Positions 1-11,071 of a stretch of 64,000 bases of DNA are shown one piece after another (position 1 is the stretch's first letter; each line of letters begins with the position of its first letter). Made by a program: the position numbers and the translations under genes. The notes under the pieces are model-generated. The model did not search any database. It saw only the letters and a list, made by a program, of their open reading frames with translations, and was not told the origin of the DNA. The stretch comes from Psychrobacter cibarius (GTDB lineage: Bacteria > Pseudomonadota > Gammaproteobacteria > Pseudomonadales > Moraxellaceae). The DNA lies in contig NZ_JABASQ010000002.1 of the NCBI RefSeq assembly GCF_016107535.1, positions 62,001-126,000 on the forward strand, written 5' to 3'.

Positions 1-1
1 T

Positions 2-262
2 GCTACGGGCTTTGGTGATTCAACGATAGATTTGATGGTACGTTGGTTTATCGAAGATGGCACTCAAGCCAACAAAGTGACGTCGATTCATCAAGTGATC
101 GTTGAGATTAAGAGCGCACTCGATGCAGCAGGTGTCAACATTCCATTCCCGATACGCACGATAGATTTGAGTGACCCATCAGTGACATCGATTGTGAATA
201 AATTGCATGAGCAAAAGGCGATCGATGTTAATAACGATGTTAATAAAGCTGTAGCAGAGTAA
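2..262 (+). CDS. MscS-family mechanosensitive channel, C-terminal fragment (5' end outside window)
   Basis: The reading frame is open from the first bases and ends at TAA 260-262, so only about the last 86 residues are present. The visible part (motifs DLMVRWFIEDG near the start and AAGVNIPFPIRTIDL further on) matches the cytoplasmic C-terminal alpha/beta domain of small-conductance MscS channels, where 'GI.IPFP' precedes the final beta strand. MscS proteins open under membrane tension and release solutes during hypo-osmotic shock. The membrane helices lie outside the window, so family rather than subtype is supported. The tail 'NNDVNKAVAE' looks lineage specific. A hairpin terminator follows. 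Confidence 0.75.
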   Translation, partial: ATGFGDSTIDLMVRWFIEDGTQANKVTSIHQVIVEIKSALDAAGVNIPFPIRTIDLSDPSVTSIVNKLHEQKAIDVNNDVNKAVAE

Positions 263-315
263 TTTGTTTAGCGCGTTATTTTAAAAAACTACCTTTTACA
301 CAATATTTTCGAAAT

Positions 316-353
316 AAAAATCCGCCCTATCAAATGACATGGCGGATTTTTTT
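316..353. terminator. Bidirectional rho-independent terminator
   Basis: An 11-bp stem, AAAAATCCGCC pairing with GGCGGATTTTT, is flanked by A and T runs. It sits between the convergent channel gene and the cytochrome gene and can serve both strands. Confidence 0.85.
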
Positions 354-374
354 ACGATATCAATTTATGATAAT

Positions 375-845
375 TTAGTCAGTTTTGACTTTAAAGTCAG
401 TATGACATGATTTACAGCTAGCGCCGACTTCACCAAAGGCTGGTTTAACATCGTCGATGCTAGTGGCTGTTTGTGCAGCAGCGTTCAGCTCAGCAGTGAC
501 TTTTTGAAAGTTTTCTGCTTCTGCGCGAAAACCATCGGCATTTGACCAAACGGCATCAGTCGCATTGCCAACGGCTTCTTTATTTTCAAAATGACTCCAA
601 GGCGTAGCAGCGTCTTCTGCTAAAAATGCGGCTTGCTCTTTGAATACGGCGGCATCAAAGGTGTCAGGTGCTTTCATCATATCACCCATGACACCCATCG
701 CATCACCATAGCTTTTCATGCTATCTTGGCGGGCTTTTACATCAGGGTCAGTGGCAGTGCTACACGCTGTTAGACCTAGGGCGGCTGCCATCAATGTGAT
801 ACCAAAGATAGATTTTAATGATTGGTTGGTATGAACCTGTGCCAT
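375..845 (-). CDS. Class II c-type cytochrome (cytochrome c'/c-556 like), predicted lipoprotein
   Basis: This 156-residue protein starts with a lipoprotein signal (lipobox LTAC at about residues 25-28) and ends with a single haem motif CKSCH close to the C-terminus. C-terminal haem attachment on a four-helix bundle is the hallmark of class II cytochromes c (cytochrome c' and c-556). A methionine-rich segment (DSMKSYGDAMGVMGDMM) near the N-terminus could supply the axial ligand expected of c-556. It would be anchored to a membrane facing the periplasm and transfer electrons; the partner is unknown. A GGAG ribosome site lies 6-9 bases before the ATG. The gene is monocistronic, with a terminator downstream. 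Confidence 0.8.
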   Translation of the reverse strand: MAQVHTNQSLKSIFGITLMAAALGLTACSTATDPDVKARQDSMKSYGDAMGVMGDMMKAPDTFDAAVFKEQAAFLAEDAATPWSHFENKEAVGNATDAVWSNADGFRAEAENFQKVTAELNAAAQTATSIDDVKPAFGEVGASCKSCHTDFKVKTD

Positions 846-1134
846 GTGAATTACTCCTGTAAAATTGGTTAGTAGTAGGCGCGCTTATAAACGCTGGCTT
901 TACATACTGTTTTTAAGTATCTGCCCTTAAGGGCTTCTTCTAAATTAAAAGGTTTCTTTTAAATACTGCTTTTAAATAAAGCGTATTGTTATAAAAATTA
1001 CCTCATCATCTTTTGGAAACGCATTCGCTTCTAAAGGATTTTTCCAACAATAGTTTTCATTGTAACGGTTATCTGTGCGGTGGACGTAAATTTAGTTGTT
1101 ATATCATCGTAATTTTTGAGTCAGTGACTATCGT

Positions 1135-1175
1135 TCATATACATTTGCGCTCATATAAATTTGCGCCCATATAAA
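1135..1175. repeat. 16-bp imperfect tandem repeat, about 2.5 copies
   Basis: TCATATACATTTGCGC (1135-1150) is followed by TCATATAAATTTGCGC (1151-1166) and a partial third unit CCATATAAA. It abuts the hemF terminator. Confidence 0.7.
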
Positions 1176-1200
1176 AAGGTCAGCATGGATAGCTGACCTT
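1172..1200 (-). terminator. Rho-independent terminator of ribA-hemF
   Basis: On the minus strand AAGGTCAG pairs with CTGACCTT and the stem is followed by a T run (the A run at 1173-1177 on the plus strand). It lies about 60 bases beyond the hemF stop. Confidence 0.8.
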
Positions 1201-1259
1201 CTGGATACTCTCTAAAGACAAGCTAATAAATACCTTAGCCTTTATTATATTCACACAAA

Positions 1260-2270
<1,011 letters not shown>

Positions 2271-2285
2271 TTAGTGTATTGATGT

Positions 2286-2957
2286 CTATTTATTAAGATG
2301 TAACGCGGTATTGAAATCTTTATCTAACAAATGACCCATGCGGTCACGCTTGGTCGCTAAATATTCAGCATTCATATCATTCACCCCAACCAATAAAGGC
2401 ACGCGTTCCACGACATTAATACCGTGCTCAGTTAGATAAGCCACTTTGTCTGGATTGTTGGTGATAAGTCTGACGGCGTCAACACCGATATGAGCGAGCA
2501 TCGGCCCGCACATATCATAAATGCGCGCATCAGCAGGTAAGCCCAACATGAGGTTGGCATCTAAAGTATCATGACCTTGGTCTTGCAGGGCGTAAGCACG
2601 AATCTTATTGGTCAGACCAATACCGCGACCTTCTTGGCGCAAGTATAATATCGCCCCGCAGCCAGTCTCTTGTATTGCTTGCATCGCTGTGTTGAGCTGC
2701 GGCCCACAGTCACATTTTAATGAGCTAAAAGCATCGCCCGTCAAGCATTCTGAATGAATACGAATCAATGGAATGGTTTTTTCTGCTCGCGTGGCGTCCG
2801 TTTGACTCGGTGAGTTGTCCGCCGTATGTTTATCGACGACAGGCAAACCAACAGTCAGCATCACATGCTCTTGACCTTCGTCGTTCTCAAAGATATGAAT
2901 ATCAAACTCGCCGTGACGAGTAGGTAGTTTGGCACTGGTAATAAATTGATATGACAT
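2286..2957 (-). CDS. ribA: GTP cyclohydrolase II RibA
   Basis: RibA opens the imidazole ring of GTP, releasing formate and pyrophosphate, as the first step of riboflavin synthesis. The 223-residue protein carries the zinc-binding segment [18 protein letters not shown] with three cysteines, the [17 protein letters not shown] block and the catalytic DANLMLG region. It is a stand-alone cyclohydrolase, not a RibBA fusion. A short N-terminal insert (about residues 42-58, rich in D, S, T) is atypical. It is first in a ribA-hemF unit. I saw no convincing FMN riboswitch in the upstream 550 bases. Confidence 0.95.
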   Translation of the reverse strand: MSYQFITSAKLPTRHGEFDIHIFENDEGQEHVMLTVGLPVVDKHTADNSPSQTDATRAEKTIPLIRIHSECLTGDAFSSLKCDCGPQLNTAMQAIQETGCGAILYLRQEGRGIGLTNKIRAYALQDQGHDTLDANLMLGLPADARIYDMCGPMLAHIGVDAVRLITNNPDKVAYLTEHGINVVERVPLLVGVNDMNAEYLATKRDRMGHLLDKDFNTALHLNK

Positions 2958-3511
2958 TAATGTCCTGCATAAGCCGATAAGCGTGGCGGTAGAGGGTCTT
3001 TTTTAACCATATTAAAACAGCGATGACATCCTAGCTGCATGATGAAAGTAGGATAATGCCAGTATAATTCATTCGTAAAGAGTGCATGCTGATTGTCTTT
3101 ATTATAAAAACACACAAAGTTCACAAACGACGCACGATGATTAAAGCGACAATTAAAAATAAATGCTATTATGCCATACTATTTTGACGGATACAGTGAC
3201 AAGTCTTTGCCCTTACATTACTATGTCGTCACTAACATCCGATATTGATGCAGAATAATAAGGCATAATATTATCCCTTGTTATGAAAGCGTCAAAGCAA
3301 AGCTCCATCGCTGTCCATTACGGCAGCTTATGTGCTATTCGGCGCAGCTTCTATATGTTTATATAAAGACATAGAGGCTGCCTGAATAAATTTATAAACA
3401 GTTATATGGTCGATTACACCAATAATGGTGTAGATATTATTGACGTCACTTAGGTAGCATTCTGCACTAAGAGGCTGTCTTGTCAGCAGATTGGTAGGTA
3501 TCGTACGGTTT
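2958..3511. other. Divergent intergenic region between ribA and dxs
   Basis: About 550 bases without a credible gene, holding the promoters of ribA (minus) and dxs (plus). An imperfect hairpin occupies 3344-3381 (GCAGCTTCTATATG against GACATAGAGGCTGC) and a smaller one 3416-3431 (ACACC/GGTGT). Neither is followed by a T run, so they do not look like terminators. Confidence 0.5.
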
Positions 3512-5569
3512 ATGCAGCAGTCACCTCATTCCCCACAGTCTCAGTCCGTATCTATGCCAGCTGTCGATTCTGCTGCCCAGCTGTCGAATTTACAGCAGAC
3601 TTATACTGTGATTCCACGCGTCCGTCCTGATACGCCTTTGCTGGATAGCATTGCAGCGCCAGCTGATCTTAATACTCTGACAACCGCTCAGCTTATCACC
3701 TTGGCTGATGAGCTGCGGCTATTTCTATTGTATTCAGCAGGTCAAAGCGGTGGGCATTTTGGTGCCAATTTGGGCGTGGTTGAATTGACCATTGCGCTGC
3801 ATTACCTACTAGACACGCCGCAAGATCAAATCGTTTGGGACGTGGGTCATCAAGCCTATGCCCATAAAGTCTTGACGGGTCGCCGTGATCAGTTGGCGAC
3901 GATTCGCTCAAAAGATGGTTTGACGGCCTTTCCAGAACGTGCAGAATCCGTTTACGATACCTTTGGCGTTGGTCATTCATCGACGTCAATCTCAGCTGGT
4001 CTAGGCATGAGCTTAGCACTGCGTTATCAAGGTCGCGCGCAAACCGTGGCTTGTATCATTGGTGATGGTGCAATGACCGGTGGTATGGCGTTTGAAGCGA
4101 TGAATGATGCGGTGCAACAAGATGCGGATTTATTGGTCATTTTAAATGACAATGATATGTCGATCTCTTGCTCTATCGGTGGTTTTTCACGGCATTTGGC
4201 GATGCTGTGGGAGTCAGGGTATCAGGTTGATATCTCTGATGCAGGCGAGCCAGTACTATGCCAGCGCCCTTATATGCAAGGCTTTGATCGCCGTAAGCGT
4301 CACAAAGAGATGCGCGATGTGCCGCAGCTAGAAGACAATTTATTTAAAGCGATTGGTTTTACCTACTTTGGTCCTTTTGATGGACACAATATCCCTGAGC
4401 TACTGCGGGTATTGTCACTTGCCAAGCAGATAAAAGGGCCTGTTTTAGTCCATATTTATACCACCAAAGGTAAAGGTTTTGCCCCAGCTGAGTTAGATCC
4501 CGTCGGCTATCATGCTATCAGCAAGCTCCCTGTCGAAATCAAGAATGATACTCAGGCTGTCGCCACAGAAAAATCACTGCCCAACACCAAACCTGCGTTA
4601 AAATACTCGCAAGTGTTTGGGCAATTCTTATGTGATAAGGCTGCTGAAGACGATAAACTGCTTGCCGTTACACCTGCTATGGAAGAAGGCTCGGGGATGA
4701 TTGATTTTGCCCGTCAATTTCCGGAGCGGTTTTTTGATGTAGCCATCGCTGAGCAACACGCAGTCACACTGGCTGCTGGTATGGCAACCCAAGGCGTCAA
4801 ACCGATTGTGGCGATTTATTCGACGTTTTTGCAACGTGGCTATGATCAGCTGATTCATGATGTGGCTTTGCAAAACCTTGATGTGATGTTTGCTATTGAT
4901 CGAGCAGGTTTAGTCGGTGAAGATGGTGCAACGCATGCCGGCGTATTCGATTTTGCCTTTTTACGCTGCGTGCCCAATATGCTGATCGCCGCGCCAAAAG
5001 ATGAAAACGAATGCTACCATTTGCTCAATACGTGCTATGAATATCAAGGCTGCACGGCAGTACGCTATCCGCGTGGTGTCGGTACTGGCGCAGTTATCGC
5101 ATCGCCAGCACAGACTTATAACGTTGGCGAGGCAGTGATAGAGTCGGTATTAGGTAGTGAGGATGCGCCTAAAAAGCTGGCGCTACTCGTATTTGGTACC
5201 ATGGTTGCGACGGCTCAGCAAGCGGCAGAAAGCTTGATTGACAATGATATAGAATCAGATTGTCAGGTACATGTCATTAATATGCGCTGGGTAAAACCTT
5301 TAGACACGGCATTATTAGAAAAGTTGTTAGAGCAAGGTATTACACACATTGCGACTTTGGAAGAGCACATGATTATGGGCGGCGCGGGCAGCGCGGTAAA
5401 TGAGTATTTGCTTAACGAATCGCCAGCCTTTAAAAACAACCGTCCTGCCGTTATGAATATCGGCATTCCAGATCGCTTTGTCGCCCATGGCTCACAAGCA
5501 GAGCAAATGGCTGATTGTGGTTTAGATGTTAATGGTGTGGTAAGGCAGCTTAAAAAGTTGCTGTTGTAA
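3512..5569 (+). CDS. dxs: 1-deoxy-D-xylulose-5-phosphate synthase Dxs
   Basis: Dxs condenses pyruvate and glyceraldehyde 3-phosphate with thiamine diphosphate, feeding isoprenoid, thiamine and pyridoxal synthesis. I start at ATG 3512 (685 residues); an in-frame TTG at 3491 lacks support. Visible signatures are [25 protein letters not shown], the thiamine-diphosphate motif GDG (about 184-186) ending in NDND (N at about 212), and the catalytic glutamate in AIAEQHAV (about E414). About 50 poorly conserved residues rich in S, Q and P precede the conserved core, so the protein is longer than the 620-residue E. coli enzyme; a later start such as ATG 3554 is possible. Confidence 0.95.
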   Translation: MQQSPHSPQSQSVSMPAVDSAAQLSNLQQTYTVIPRVRPDTPLLDSIAAPADLNTLTTAQLITLADELRLFLLYSAGQSGGHFGANLGVVELTIALHYLLDTPQDQIVWDVGHQAYAHKVLTGRRDQLATIRSKDGLTAFPERAESVYDTFGVGHSSTSISAGLGMSLALRYQGRAQTVACIIGDGAMTGGMAFEAMNDAVQQDADLLVILNDNDMSISCSIGGFSRHLAMLWESGYQVDISDAGEPVLCQRPYMQGFDRRKRHKEMRDVPQLEDNLFKAIGFTYFGPFDGHNIPELLRVLSLAKQIKGPVLVHIYTTKGKGFAPAELDPVGYHAISKLPVEIKNDTQAVATEKSLPNTKPALKYSQVFGQFLCDKAAEDDKLLAVTPAMEEGSGMIDFARQFPERFFDVAIAEQHAVTLAAGMATQGVKPIVAIYSTFLQRGYDQLIHDVALQNLDVMFAIDRAGLVGEDGATHAGVFDFAFLRCVPNMLIAAPKDENECYHLLNTCYEYQGCTAVRYPRGVGTGAVIASPAQTYNVGEAVIESVLGSEDAPKKLALLVFGTMVATAQQAAESLIDNDIESDCQVHVINMRWVKPLDTALLEKLLEQGITHIATLEEHMIMGGAGSAVNEYLLNESPAFKNNRPAVMNIGIPDRFVAHGSQAEQMADCGLDVNGVVRQLKKLLL

Positions 5570-5662
5570 GTTTAAGTTATACCTTTGAACGTTTTTAAGT
5601 TTTTAAACTGTCATTTGGACAGAATATTGGTTAAATAGATAAAAGCTCGATCGATAGAGCGA

Positions 5663-5695
5663 ACGCCTACTTAGTCGTAGGTGCTGACTTTTTTA
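5663..5695 (+). terminator. Probable rho-independent terminator of dxs
   Basis: ACGCCTAC pairs with GTAGGTGCT around a TTAGTC loop with one mismatch and one wobble, followed by TTTTTT. It lies about 95 bases after the dxs stop. Confidence 0.5.
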
Positions 5696-5921
5696 CAACT
5701 TACGCAGTTTGTGATGACCACCAGAATTTGGGTTGGTTTGACGAACGTCATGGTTTTTTTCGTTTTTTATCGAACAATTTTAGTATAATGCGATCATCGC
5801 TTTTAAATGGCGCATTTTTTTAATCGTATAAATACAGTGTGATGCAGCGGCTGATTGGCATGTTGTGGGCACAGAATTCGTCTTATTTTTGACATTCATT
5901 CATCAAGCAAATAGGTTATTT

Positions 5922-6749
5922 ATGGAACCCATGGTCGTCATCGCAGCACGTACTGCTGAAAAAGTTGGTAAAGAGATTTTATATGCGCATCAAAACCGCC
6001 ATAAAATCGAATTGGATATTGAGTCAAAAGGGCTTGATGGATTGGTTACGCGTATTGATCGCTTTAGCGAAGAGCTGACGATTGAAACCCTAAAAGCCAG
6101 CTATCCAAACCACTCGTACTTGGGTGAAGAGTTTGGTATGCAAGAAGGTCGCGGTGAAGATGCGGACTGGTGCTGGATTATTGATCCGCTAGATGGCACC
6201 AAAAACTTCGTCCATGGTGTGCCGCAGTTTTGTGTGTCTATCGCCGTACAGCATAAAGGCGTAACCCAACATGGCGTGATCTATGACCCTGTCCGTGATG
6301 AGATGTTCTCTGCTAGCCGTGGTAAAGGCGCGCGCTTGAACAATCGCCGCATGCAAGTGAGCGAGCGCAAAATGATTGATGGCGGTCTATTTACCACTGG
6401 TCATCCGCTTGAGCGTAAACGCAATGGCGAAATCATCTCTTATGCCAAGCAGCATTTTGAGAGCTTACAGAAAATCTCTGAAGCTGGCGGTCAAGTGCGC
6501 CGTTTAGGCTCTGCTGCGCTTGATTTATGTTATGTCGCTGCCGGTCGTTTTGATGGTTATTTTGAGATGTCAATTAAGCCTTGGGATATCGCGGCAGGTG
6601 AGCTTATCGTGACCGAAGCACGTGGCGTGGTGGTTGACCATACAGGTGCACACAACTCAATGACTTCAGGCTCTATTTTCGCCTGTAACATTAAGTTATT
6701 GAAGCCATTGATGCAAGTGGTTGTCCCAACGTGGGGTGACGCATTTTAA
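5922..6749 (+). CDS. suhB: Inositol-1-monophosphatase SuhB
   Basis: A magnesium-dependent, lithium-sensitive phosphatase of the inositol monophosphatase family; the E. coli homologue also joins rRNA antitermination complexes with NusB/NusE. Metal-binding motifs are present: GEEFG (about residues 67-71), WIIDPLDGTKNFVHG and WDIAAGELIVTEA. The start at ATG 5922 (MEPMVVIAARTAEKVG) matches the E. coli N-terminus; the frame extends upstream to 5865 but those residues are not conserved. Length is 275 residues, a little over the usual 267. A role in ribosome synthesis is inference from E. coli. Confidence 0.93.
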   Translation: MEPMVVIAARTAEKVGKEILYAHQNRHKIELDIESKGLDGLVTRIDRFSEELTIETLKASYPNHSYLGEEFGMQEGRGEDADWCWIIDPLDGTKNFVHGVPQFCVSIAVQHKGVTQHGVIYDPVRDEMFSASRGKGARLNNRRMQVSERKMIDGGLFTTGHPLERKRNGEIISYAKQHFESLQKISEAGGQVRRLGSAALDLCYVAAGRFDGYFEMSIKPWDIAAGELIVTEARGVVVDHTGAHNSMTSGSIFACNIKLLKPLMQVVVPTWGDAF

Positions 6750-6787
6750 GCACCACTTAAGCATAATTATTAAGATAACTTAACACT

Positions 6788-6823
6788 AAAAAGCTGGTTC
6801 CATTATGGAGCCAGCTTTTTTGT
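6788..6823. terminator. Bidirectional terminator between suhB and the acyltransferase gene
   Basis: AAGCTGGTTCC pairs with GGAGCCAGCTT (one wobble) with A and T flanks. On the minus side it overlaps the last codons of the convergent acyltransferase gene, whose stop lies at 6803-6805. Confidence 0.85.
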
Positions 6824-8242
6824 TTTACCATTACCTTTATAGCTACTTTTATCTTCAACCGTAATGCCCTGGAACTTAAGCGCTTTACTAGTGGTTTCCA
6901 ACAGTTGCAACTCTTCTTCAATAAGCGTCAGCATTTCTTGCACATGTGGTAGTGCCTTACTACAAGCCGTAATCCCAAATTCAATCTTATCTAGATAACT
7001 AGCAAGGGTGATATTCATTGCTTGACCATTAAAGACAATAGACGCAGGGTACAACGATTGCAAACGTGCACCATTCCAATATAGCGGTTTTTCAGAGCCA
7101 GGCACATTAGAGATAATCAGGTTAAACGCCTGCTTTTTGGGAAATAGACTGGTCGCTAAGTTGATACCTTCCCAAGCATAGGCAATCACGCTGTAGTTAA
7201 TCACTTGGGCTTGATTCATACGTCGAAAGCGGCGTTTGCCGTTATTCATACTGCGATGAATCAGTTTGATTCGGCTCAAAGGATCATCTAAATGCGTGCC
7301 CAAATTGGCCAGTACAAAGGATAATTGATTGCCTGCCACACTGTCATCCGTACGCAGCGACATCGGTACAAAAGCAATGAGCGGCTTGCTCGGCAGCGCA
7401 TCCATGGAGATGAGATAACGACGAATGGCACCCGCACATACAGCCAGCACCACATCGTTTTTACTGATATTTAGTCGCTCAGCGATATCGTTAAAACGCT
7501 GAATATCATAAGACTGCGCGGCTATACGCCGTGATGCTGAGATGCGTTTATTGAGCACACTCATCGGTGCATCAAAAGTACCGACATAACTGTCATCACC
7601 ATAATTTTTCAAATTATCCAGCAGTTCGGTAAATACGGGCTTAATGGTAGATATTTGCTCTTTAATGATGCGTAATGCGGAGCGCTCTTTGGGTAAAATC
7701 GCATCGACTTGATTGCGATGGCGTGCCATTAATGACCAAATCGGTAGCGTTACTGGCTCAGTGGGCGATTGTGATAATGATTTTTTGACAAGGCGCATGG
7801 CAGCAATGCCATCAACCAACGAATGGTGAATTTTGAAGTATAGGGCAAAACGCTCAGGGTCGCCTTCGTTTTCTGGTTGAATACCCTCAATCACATGACA
7901 TTCCCACAATGGCATGGCACGATCCAACAGCCGACCATGTTCTCTTGAAACATACATCAATAACTCGCGAACCCGTGCAGGCTTTGGTAAGGCAACATGA
8001 TGCAAGTGATGCTCAACATCAAAATGCTTGTCCTTTTTCCAAAAAGCCAAATGCTCAAGCACTTGGTTAAAAGGAAAGGTAGGCGACACATCAGAATCTT
8101 GCATTTGTTTGACCAATTGGCAAACAAAACCGCTACCCGCATTCTCTGGCAATTCAAATAGGAATAAACCTCCAACATGCATGGGCTGTTTACGCGACTC
8201 AAGAAGTAAAAACAACTGGTCGACTGCTGTGAGAAGCCGCAT
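6803..8242 (-). CDS. Wax ester synthase / acyl-CoA:diacylglycerol acyltransferase (WS/DGAT, AtfA-like)
   Basis: This enzyme acylates fatty alcohols or diacylglycerol with acyl-CoA, producing wax esters or triacylglycerol stored as lipid bodies. The 479 residues show the catalytic HHxxxDG motif (HHSLVDG, residues 139-145), the N-terminal QPMHVGGLFLF block, PLWECHVIEG, NDVVLAVCAGAIRRYL, and FNLIISNVPG plus LYWNGARLQSLYPAS towards the C-terminus. From memory the similarity to Acinetobacter AtfA is strong along the full length, which supports family membership; substrate preference cannot be read from sequence. It stands alone, convergent with suhB. The downstream terminator overlaps its 3' end. 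The C-terminal 25 residues are lysine-rich. Confidence 0.93.
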   Translation of the reverse strand: MRLLTAVDQLFLLLESRKQPMHVGGLFLFELPENAGSGFVCQLVKQMQDSDVSPTFPFNQVLEHLAFWKKDKHFDVEHHLHHVALPKPARVRELLMYVSREHGRLLDRAMPLWECHVIEGIQPENEGDPERFALYFKIHHSLVDGIAAMRLVKKSLSQSPTEPVTLPIWSLMARHRNQVDAILPKERSALRIIKEQISTIKPVFTELLDNLKNYGDDSYVGTFDAPMSVLNKRISASRRIAAQSYDIQRFNDIAERLNISKNDVVLAVCAGAIRRYLISMDALPSKPLIAFVPMSLRTDDSVAGNQLSFVLANLGTHLDDPLSRIKLIHRSMNNGKRRFRRMNQAQVINYSVIAYAWEGINLATSLFPKKQAFNLIISNVPGSEKPLYWNGARLQSLYPASIVFNGQAMNITLASYLDKIEFGITACSKALPHVQEMLTLIEEELQLLETTSKALKFQGITVEDKSSYKGNGKTKKLAP

Positions 8243-8355
8243 AATAAATCCTTTTATGACGATAAGTTGAGTAAAAGTTACTTCTTTTATTATTATTTTA
8301 TAGCTGACTTTTTATTAAATACTATGAATTTAATAATGGTCATTAAATTTAAAAG

Positions 8356-9180
8356 CTACTGAAAAAAGTATCCTGTTTGCGGTGAGCTCGCAGTCGCCAT
8401 TTTGCGCATTGGCATACGACCCGCCAAAAACGCCGCGCGCCCTGCCCAGATGGCATGCTTCATGGCATGGGCCATCATGATTGGGTTTTGCGCATTGGCA
8501 ATCGCCGAATTCATCAGGACGCCATCACAGCCAAGCTCCATGGCCAGCGCTGCATCAGAGGCCGTGCCAACGCCTGCATCGACCAATACCGGTACTTTGG
8601 CATTCTCGATAATAAGACTGAGGGTGTGACGATTCAGCAAACCAAGACCTGAACCAATCAAGCTACCAAGTGGCATAATTGCCACACAGCCCATACTTTC
8701 TAATTCTTGAGCGACGATAGGGTCGTCTGAGGTATAAACCATCACCTCAAAGCCATCATCAATCAATACTTTGGCAGCTTTTAGCGTTTCCATCACATTC
8801 GGGTAGAGGGTTTTTTCATCGCCCAATACTTCAAGCTTAACCAGATTATGCCCGCCTAACAGCTCGCGAGCAAGCTTACAGGTCCGAATGGCAGTCTCGG
8901 CATCGAAACAGCCAGCAGTGTTGGGTAGGATGGTGTATTTATCGGGGGAAATCACATCAAGTAGATTGGGCTCATTGCTGTTTTGTCCGATATTGGTACG
9001 ACGAATAGCGACAGTGACAATCTCTGCTGCCGACGCCCCAATGGCGGCGCCCGTTTCAGCCATATCCTTATACTTGCCTGTACCGACCAACAGGCGAGAA
9101 GAAAAAGTACGACTCCCGACCATAAATGTATCTTGTAAAAGGGGCGTTGGCTGAGTAGCAGTGCTCGTGTTCTCTGACAT
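8356..9180 (-). CDS. thiG: Thiazole synthase ThiG
   Basis: ThiG builds the thiazole phosphate of thiamine from deoxyxylulose 5-phosphate, dehydroglycine and ThiS-thiocarboxylate. I start at MSENTS (9180), preceded by AGGAT; an in-frame upstream ATG at 9210 would add ten residues. Seen are the N-terminal [13 protein letters not shown], the Schiff-base lysine in LVKLEVLGD, the [16 protein letters not shown] phosphate-binding block and SAIANAQNP. No thiS, thiF or thiH gene lies beside it, so the sulphur carrier must be encoded elsewhere. Its substrate is made by Dxs, whose gene is about 3 kb away, but the two are not in one operon. Confidence 0.95.
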   Translation of the reverse strand: MSENTSTATQPTPLLQDTFMVGSRTFSSRLLVGTGKYKDMAETGAAIGASAAEIVTVAIRRTNIGQNSNEPNLLDVISPDKYTILPNTAGCFDAETAIRTCKLARELLGGHNLVKLEVLGDEKTLYPNVMETLKAAKVLIDDGFEVMVYTSDDPIVAQELESMGCVAIMPLGSLIGSGLGLLNRHTLSLIIENAKVPVLVDAGVGTASDAALAMELGCDGVLMNSAIANAQNPIMMAHAMKHAIWAGRAAFLAGRMPMRKMATASSPQTGYFFQ

Positions 9181-9341
9181 AACTGAAAATCCTAATGGCA
9201 AGTAAAACAAAATGCTATTATAACAAAATCATGCAATCTTACTTGCAGTGTTTTTTGGTTTAGCCTGTTAAGCATAATACGTTTGCTATGCTTTGACACG
9301 AGTTTCTTTCTAAGTTTGTCTTTATCTATCAGGTCGCTTTT

Positions 9342-10895
9342 ATGATGCAACTGCCGTACAGTTTTGCGAAACGCCATCAAATTTTGGCCATACTTGCCAT
9401 TGATCCTGAGCTGCCAGCGACTTTGGTGCTGACCAAAGCCACGCCATTATCAGCGATTAATGAGGCAGTGCGATTTTTACAGCAGCAAGGGGTACGCGGT
9501 GTGCCCACTTATGAAAGCATCAGCGCCGATGACTTTGAAAAGCGCATGAACGCCGCTTATGCAGGCAATACTGGTGAGTCGCAACATATTGCCGCTGGAC
9601 TCGAAGACCATCCTGATCTCGATAGTTTGGCAGATAGTGTCCCTGAAACTGAAGATTTGATGGATCAACAAGATGATGCGCCTATCATTCGTCTCATCAA
9701 TGCATTGTTGTCCGAAGCGATACGTTTAAACGCCTCAGATATCCATATTGAAACCTTTGAAAAACGCTTGGTCGTTCGCTTTCGTGTCGACGGTGAATTA
9801 AAAGAAATCATTACGCCAAAACGCCAATTAGCACCGTTATTGGTATCGCGTATCAAAGTCATGGCCAAGCTCGATATAGCCGAAAAACGCGTGCCACAAG
9901 ATGGACGTATCAGCTTACGGCTGGCAGGGCGTGAGGTTGATGTGCGGGTATCGACATTGCCATCGAGCTTTGGTGAGCGCGTGGTCATGCGTCTATTAGA
10001 TAAGCAAGCTGGTCGCTTGAATATGACGTATTTAGGGCTGTCTGATAACGATTATAGCGAGCTAAAACGCTTGATTCATCGCCCACACGGCATTATTTTG
10101 GTGACAGGGCCGACAGGTTCAGGGAAAACCACGACGCTATATTCAGCATTGACCGACCTCAATGACCAAACCCGCAATATCTTGACCGCTGAAGATCCGA
10201 TTGAGTTTCAGCTCGATGGCATTGGGCAAACGCAGGTTAATAACAAAGTCGATATGACTTTTGCCAAAAGTTTACGTGCGATGTTACGCCAAGATCCGGA
10301 CGTGGTCATGGTTGGTGAGATTCGCGATTTAGAAACGGCAGAGATTGCCGTACAAGCGTCGCTTACTGGACATTTGGTTTTATCAACTTTGCATACCAAC
10401 ACCGCCATTGGTGCCGTCACGCGTCTACAAGATATGGGCGTTGAGCCATTTTTATTATCGTCATCGCTGATTGGTGTCGTTGCCCAGCGCTTGGTGCGTA
10501 CTTTATGTACACATTGTCATGGCTGGCAGGCTGCTGATAGTGAGCAAGCCAAATTATTTACTGAAATTGGTATTGTGCCAGTCTCAGAGAATGGTGCTGA
10601 AAATTTAACAACTACACCTATCAATCTACCCAGACCAGTTGGCTGCGACAAATGCAATCAATCAGGGTTTAAAGGACGGACGGCGATATACGAAGTGGTG
10701 CCGGTTGATGATACCTTGCGCCGTATGATTCATAGTAATACCGCCGAGTATGAGCTAGAGGAGTACGCACGTCAGCAGACACCGTCGATTCGTGCGGATG
10801 GGCTACATAAAGTCATTGCAGGTCGTACGACGTTAGAGGAAGTGCTACGAGTGACGAAAGAGAGTGCCTTAGCTGATGACACGATACTTGTATAA
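9342..10895 (+). CDS. gspE: Type II secretion ATPase GspE
   Basis: GspE is the cytoplasmic hexameric ATPase powering pseudopilus assembly in type II secretion. In the 517 residues I see an N-terminal GspE domain, then Walker A GPTGSGKTTT (about 252-261), the Asp box (TAEDPIEFQ), Walker B region (DPDVVMVGEIRD), His box (GHLVLSTLHTN) and a tetracysteine zinc motif CTHC...CDKC near residues 390-447. The four-cysteine module is typical of GspE and PilB. Without context PilB would be an alternative, but the length, about 50 residues shorter than PilB, and the presence of gspF and gspG further on favour GspE. It is monocistronic here. Confidence 0.88.
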   Translation: MMQLPYSFAKRHQILAILAIDPELPATLVLTKATPLSAINEAVRFLQQQGVRGVPTYESISADDFEKRMNAAYAGNTGESQHIAAGLEDHPDLDSLADSVPETEDLMDQQDDAPIIRLINALLSEAIRLNASDIHIETFEKRLVVRFRVDGELKEIITPKRQLAPLLVSRIKVMAKLDIAEKRVPQDGRISLRLAGREVDVRVSTLPSSFGERVVMRLLDKQAGRLNMTYLGLSDNDYSELKRLIHRPHGIILVTGPTGSGKTTTLYSALTDLNDQTRNILTAEDPIEFQLDGIGQTQVNNKVDMTFAKSLRAMLRQDPDVVMVGEIRDLETAEIAVQASLTGHLVLSTLHTNTAIGAVTRLQDMGVEPFLLSSSLIGVVAQRLVRTLCTHCHGWQAADSEQAKLFTEIGIVPVSENGAENLTTTPINLPRPVGCDKCNQSGFKGRTAIYEVVPVDDTLRRMIHSNTAEYELEEYARQQTPSIRADGLHKVIAGRTTLEEVLRVTKESALADDTILV

Positions 10896-11071
10896 AGTGC
10901 CTAGAGTGCATTGGTGATTGTTTAATCTACCTCAGCCAAAGGGTTTGTATAGCAGATAAAACATAACTGGCTCTGGTAGCCAGTTATTTGATGGTCATTC
11001 TTTACTGTTTTTAATACTTTAGTGTTTTGAATACTTCAGTGCTTTTAATAATTTAACGTGTGACATCGCTA

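Larger units (their letters stand above)
846..1259. other. Intergenic region, no gene seen
   Basis: AT-rich DNA between two minus-strand genes. It should hold the promoter of the cytochrome gene (high-coordinate side of 845), the hemF terminator (1172-1200) and a short tandem repeat (1135-1175). No convincing coding frame was found on either strand. Confidence 0.6.

Noticed and set aside
2958..3300. FMN riboswitch upstream of ribA
   Set aside because: Conserved RFN-element core sequences were not found on the minus strand.
3491..3511. Upstream TTG start for dxs
   Set aside because: No Shine-Dalgarno at a sensible distance and the added residues are not conserved; ATG 3512 is simpler.
5865..5921. 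Longer N-terminus for suhB
   Set aside because: The extra residues have no counterpart in SuhB; MEPMVVIAAR matches the known N-terminus.
9192..9380. Small minus-strand ORF next to thiG as a ThiS candidate
   Set aside because: It lacks the C-terminal Gly-Gly and the ThiS fold pattern and overlaps the gspE start.
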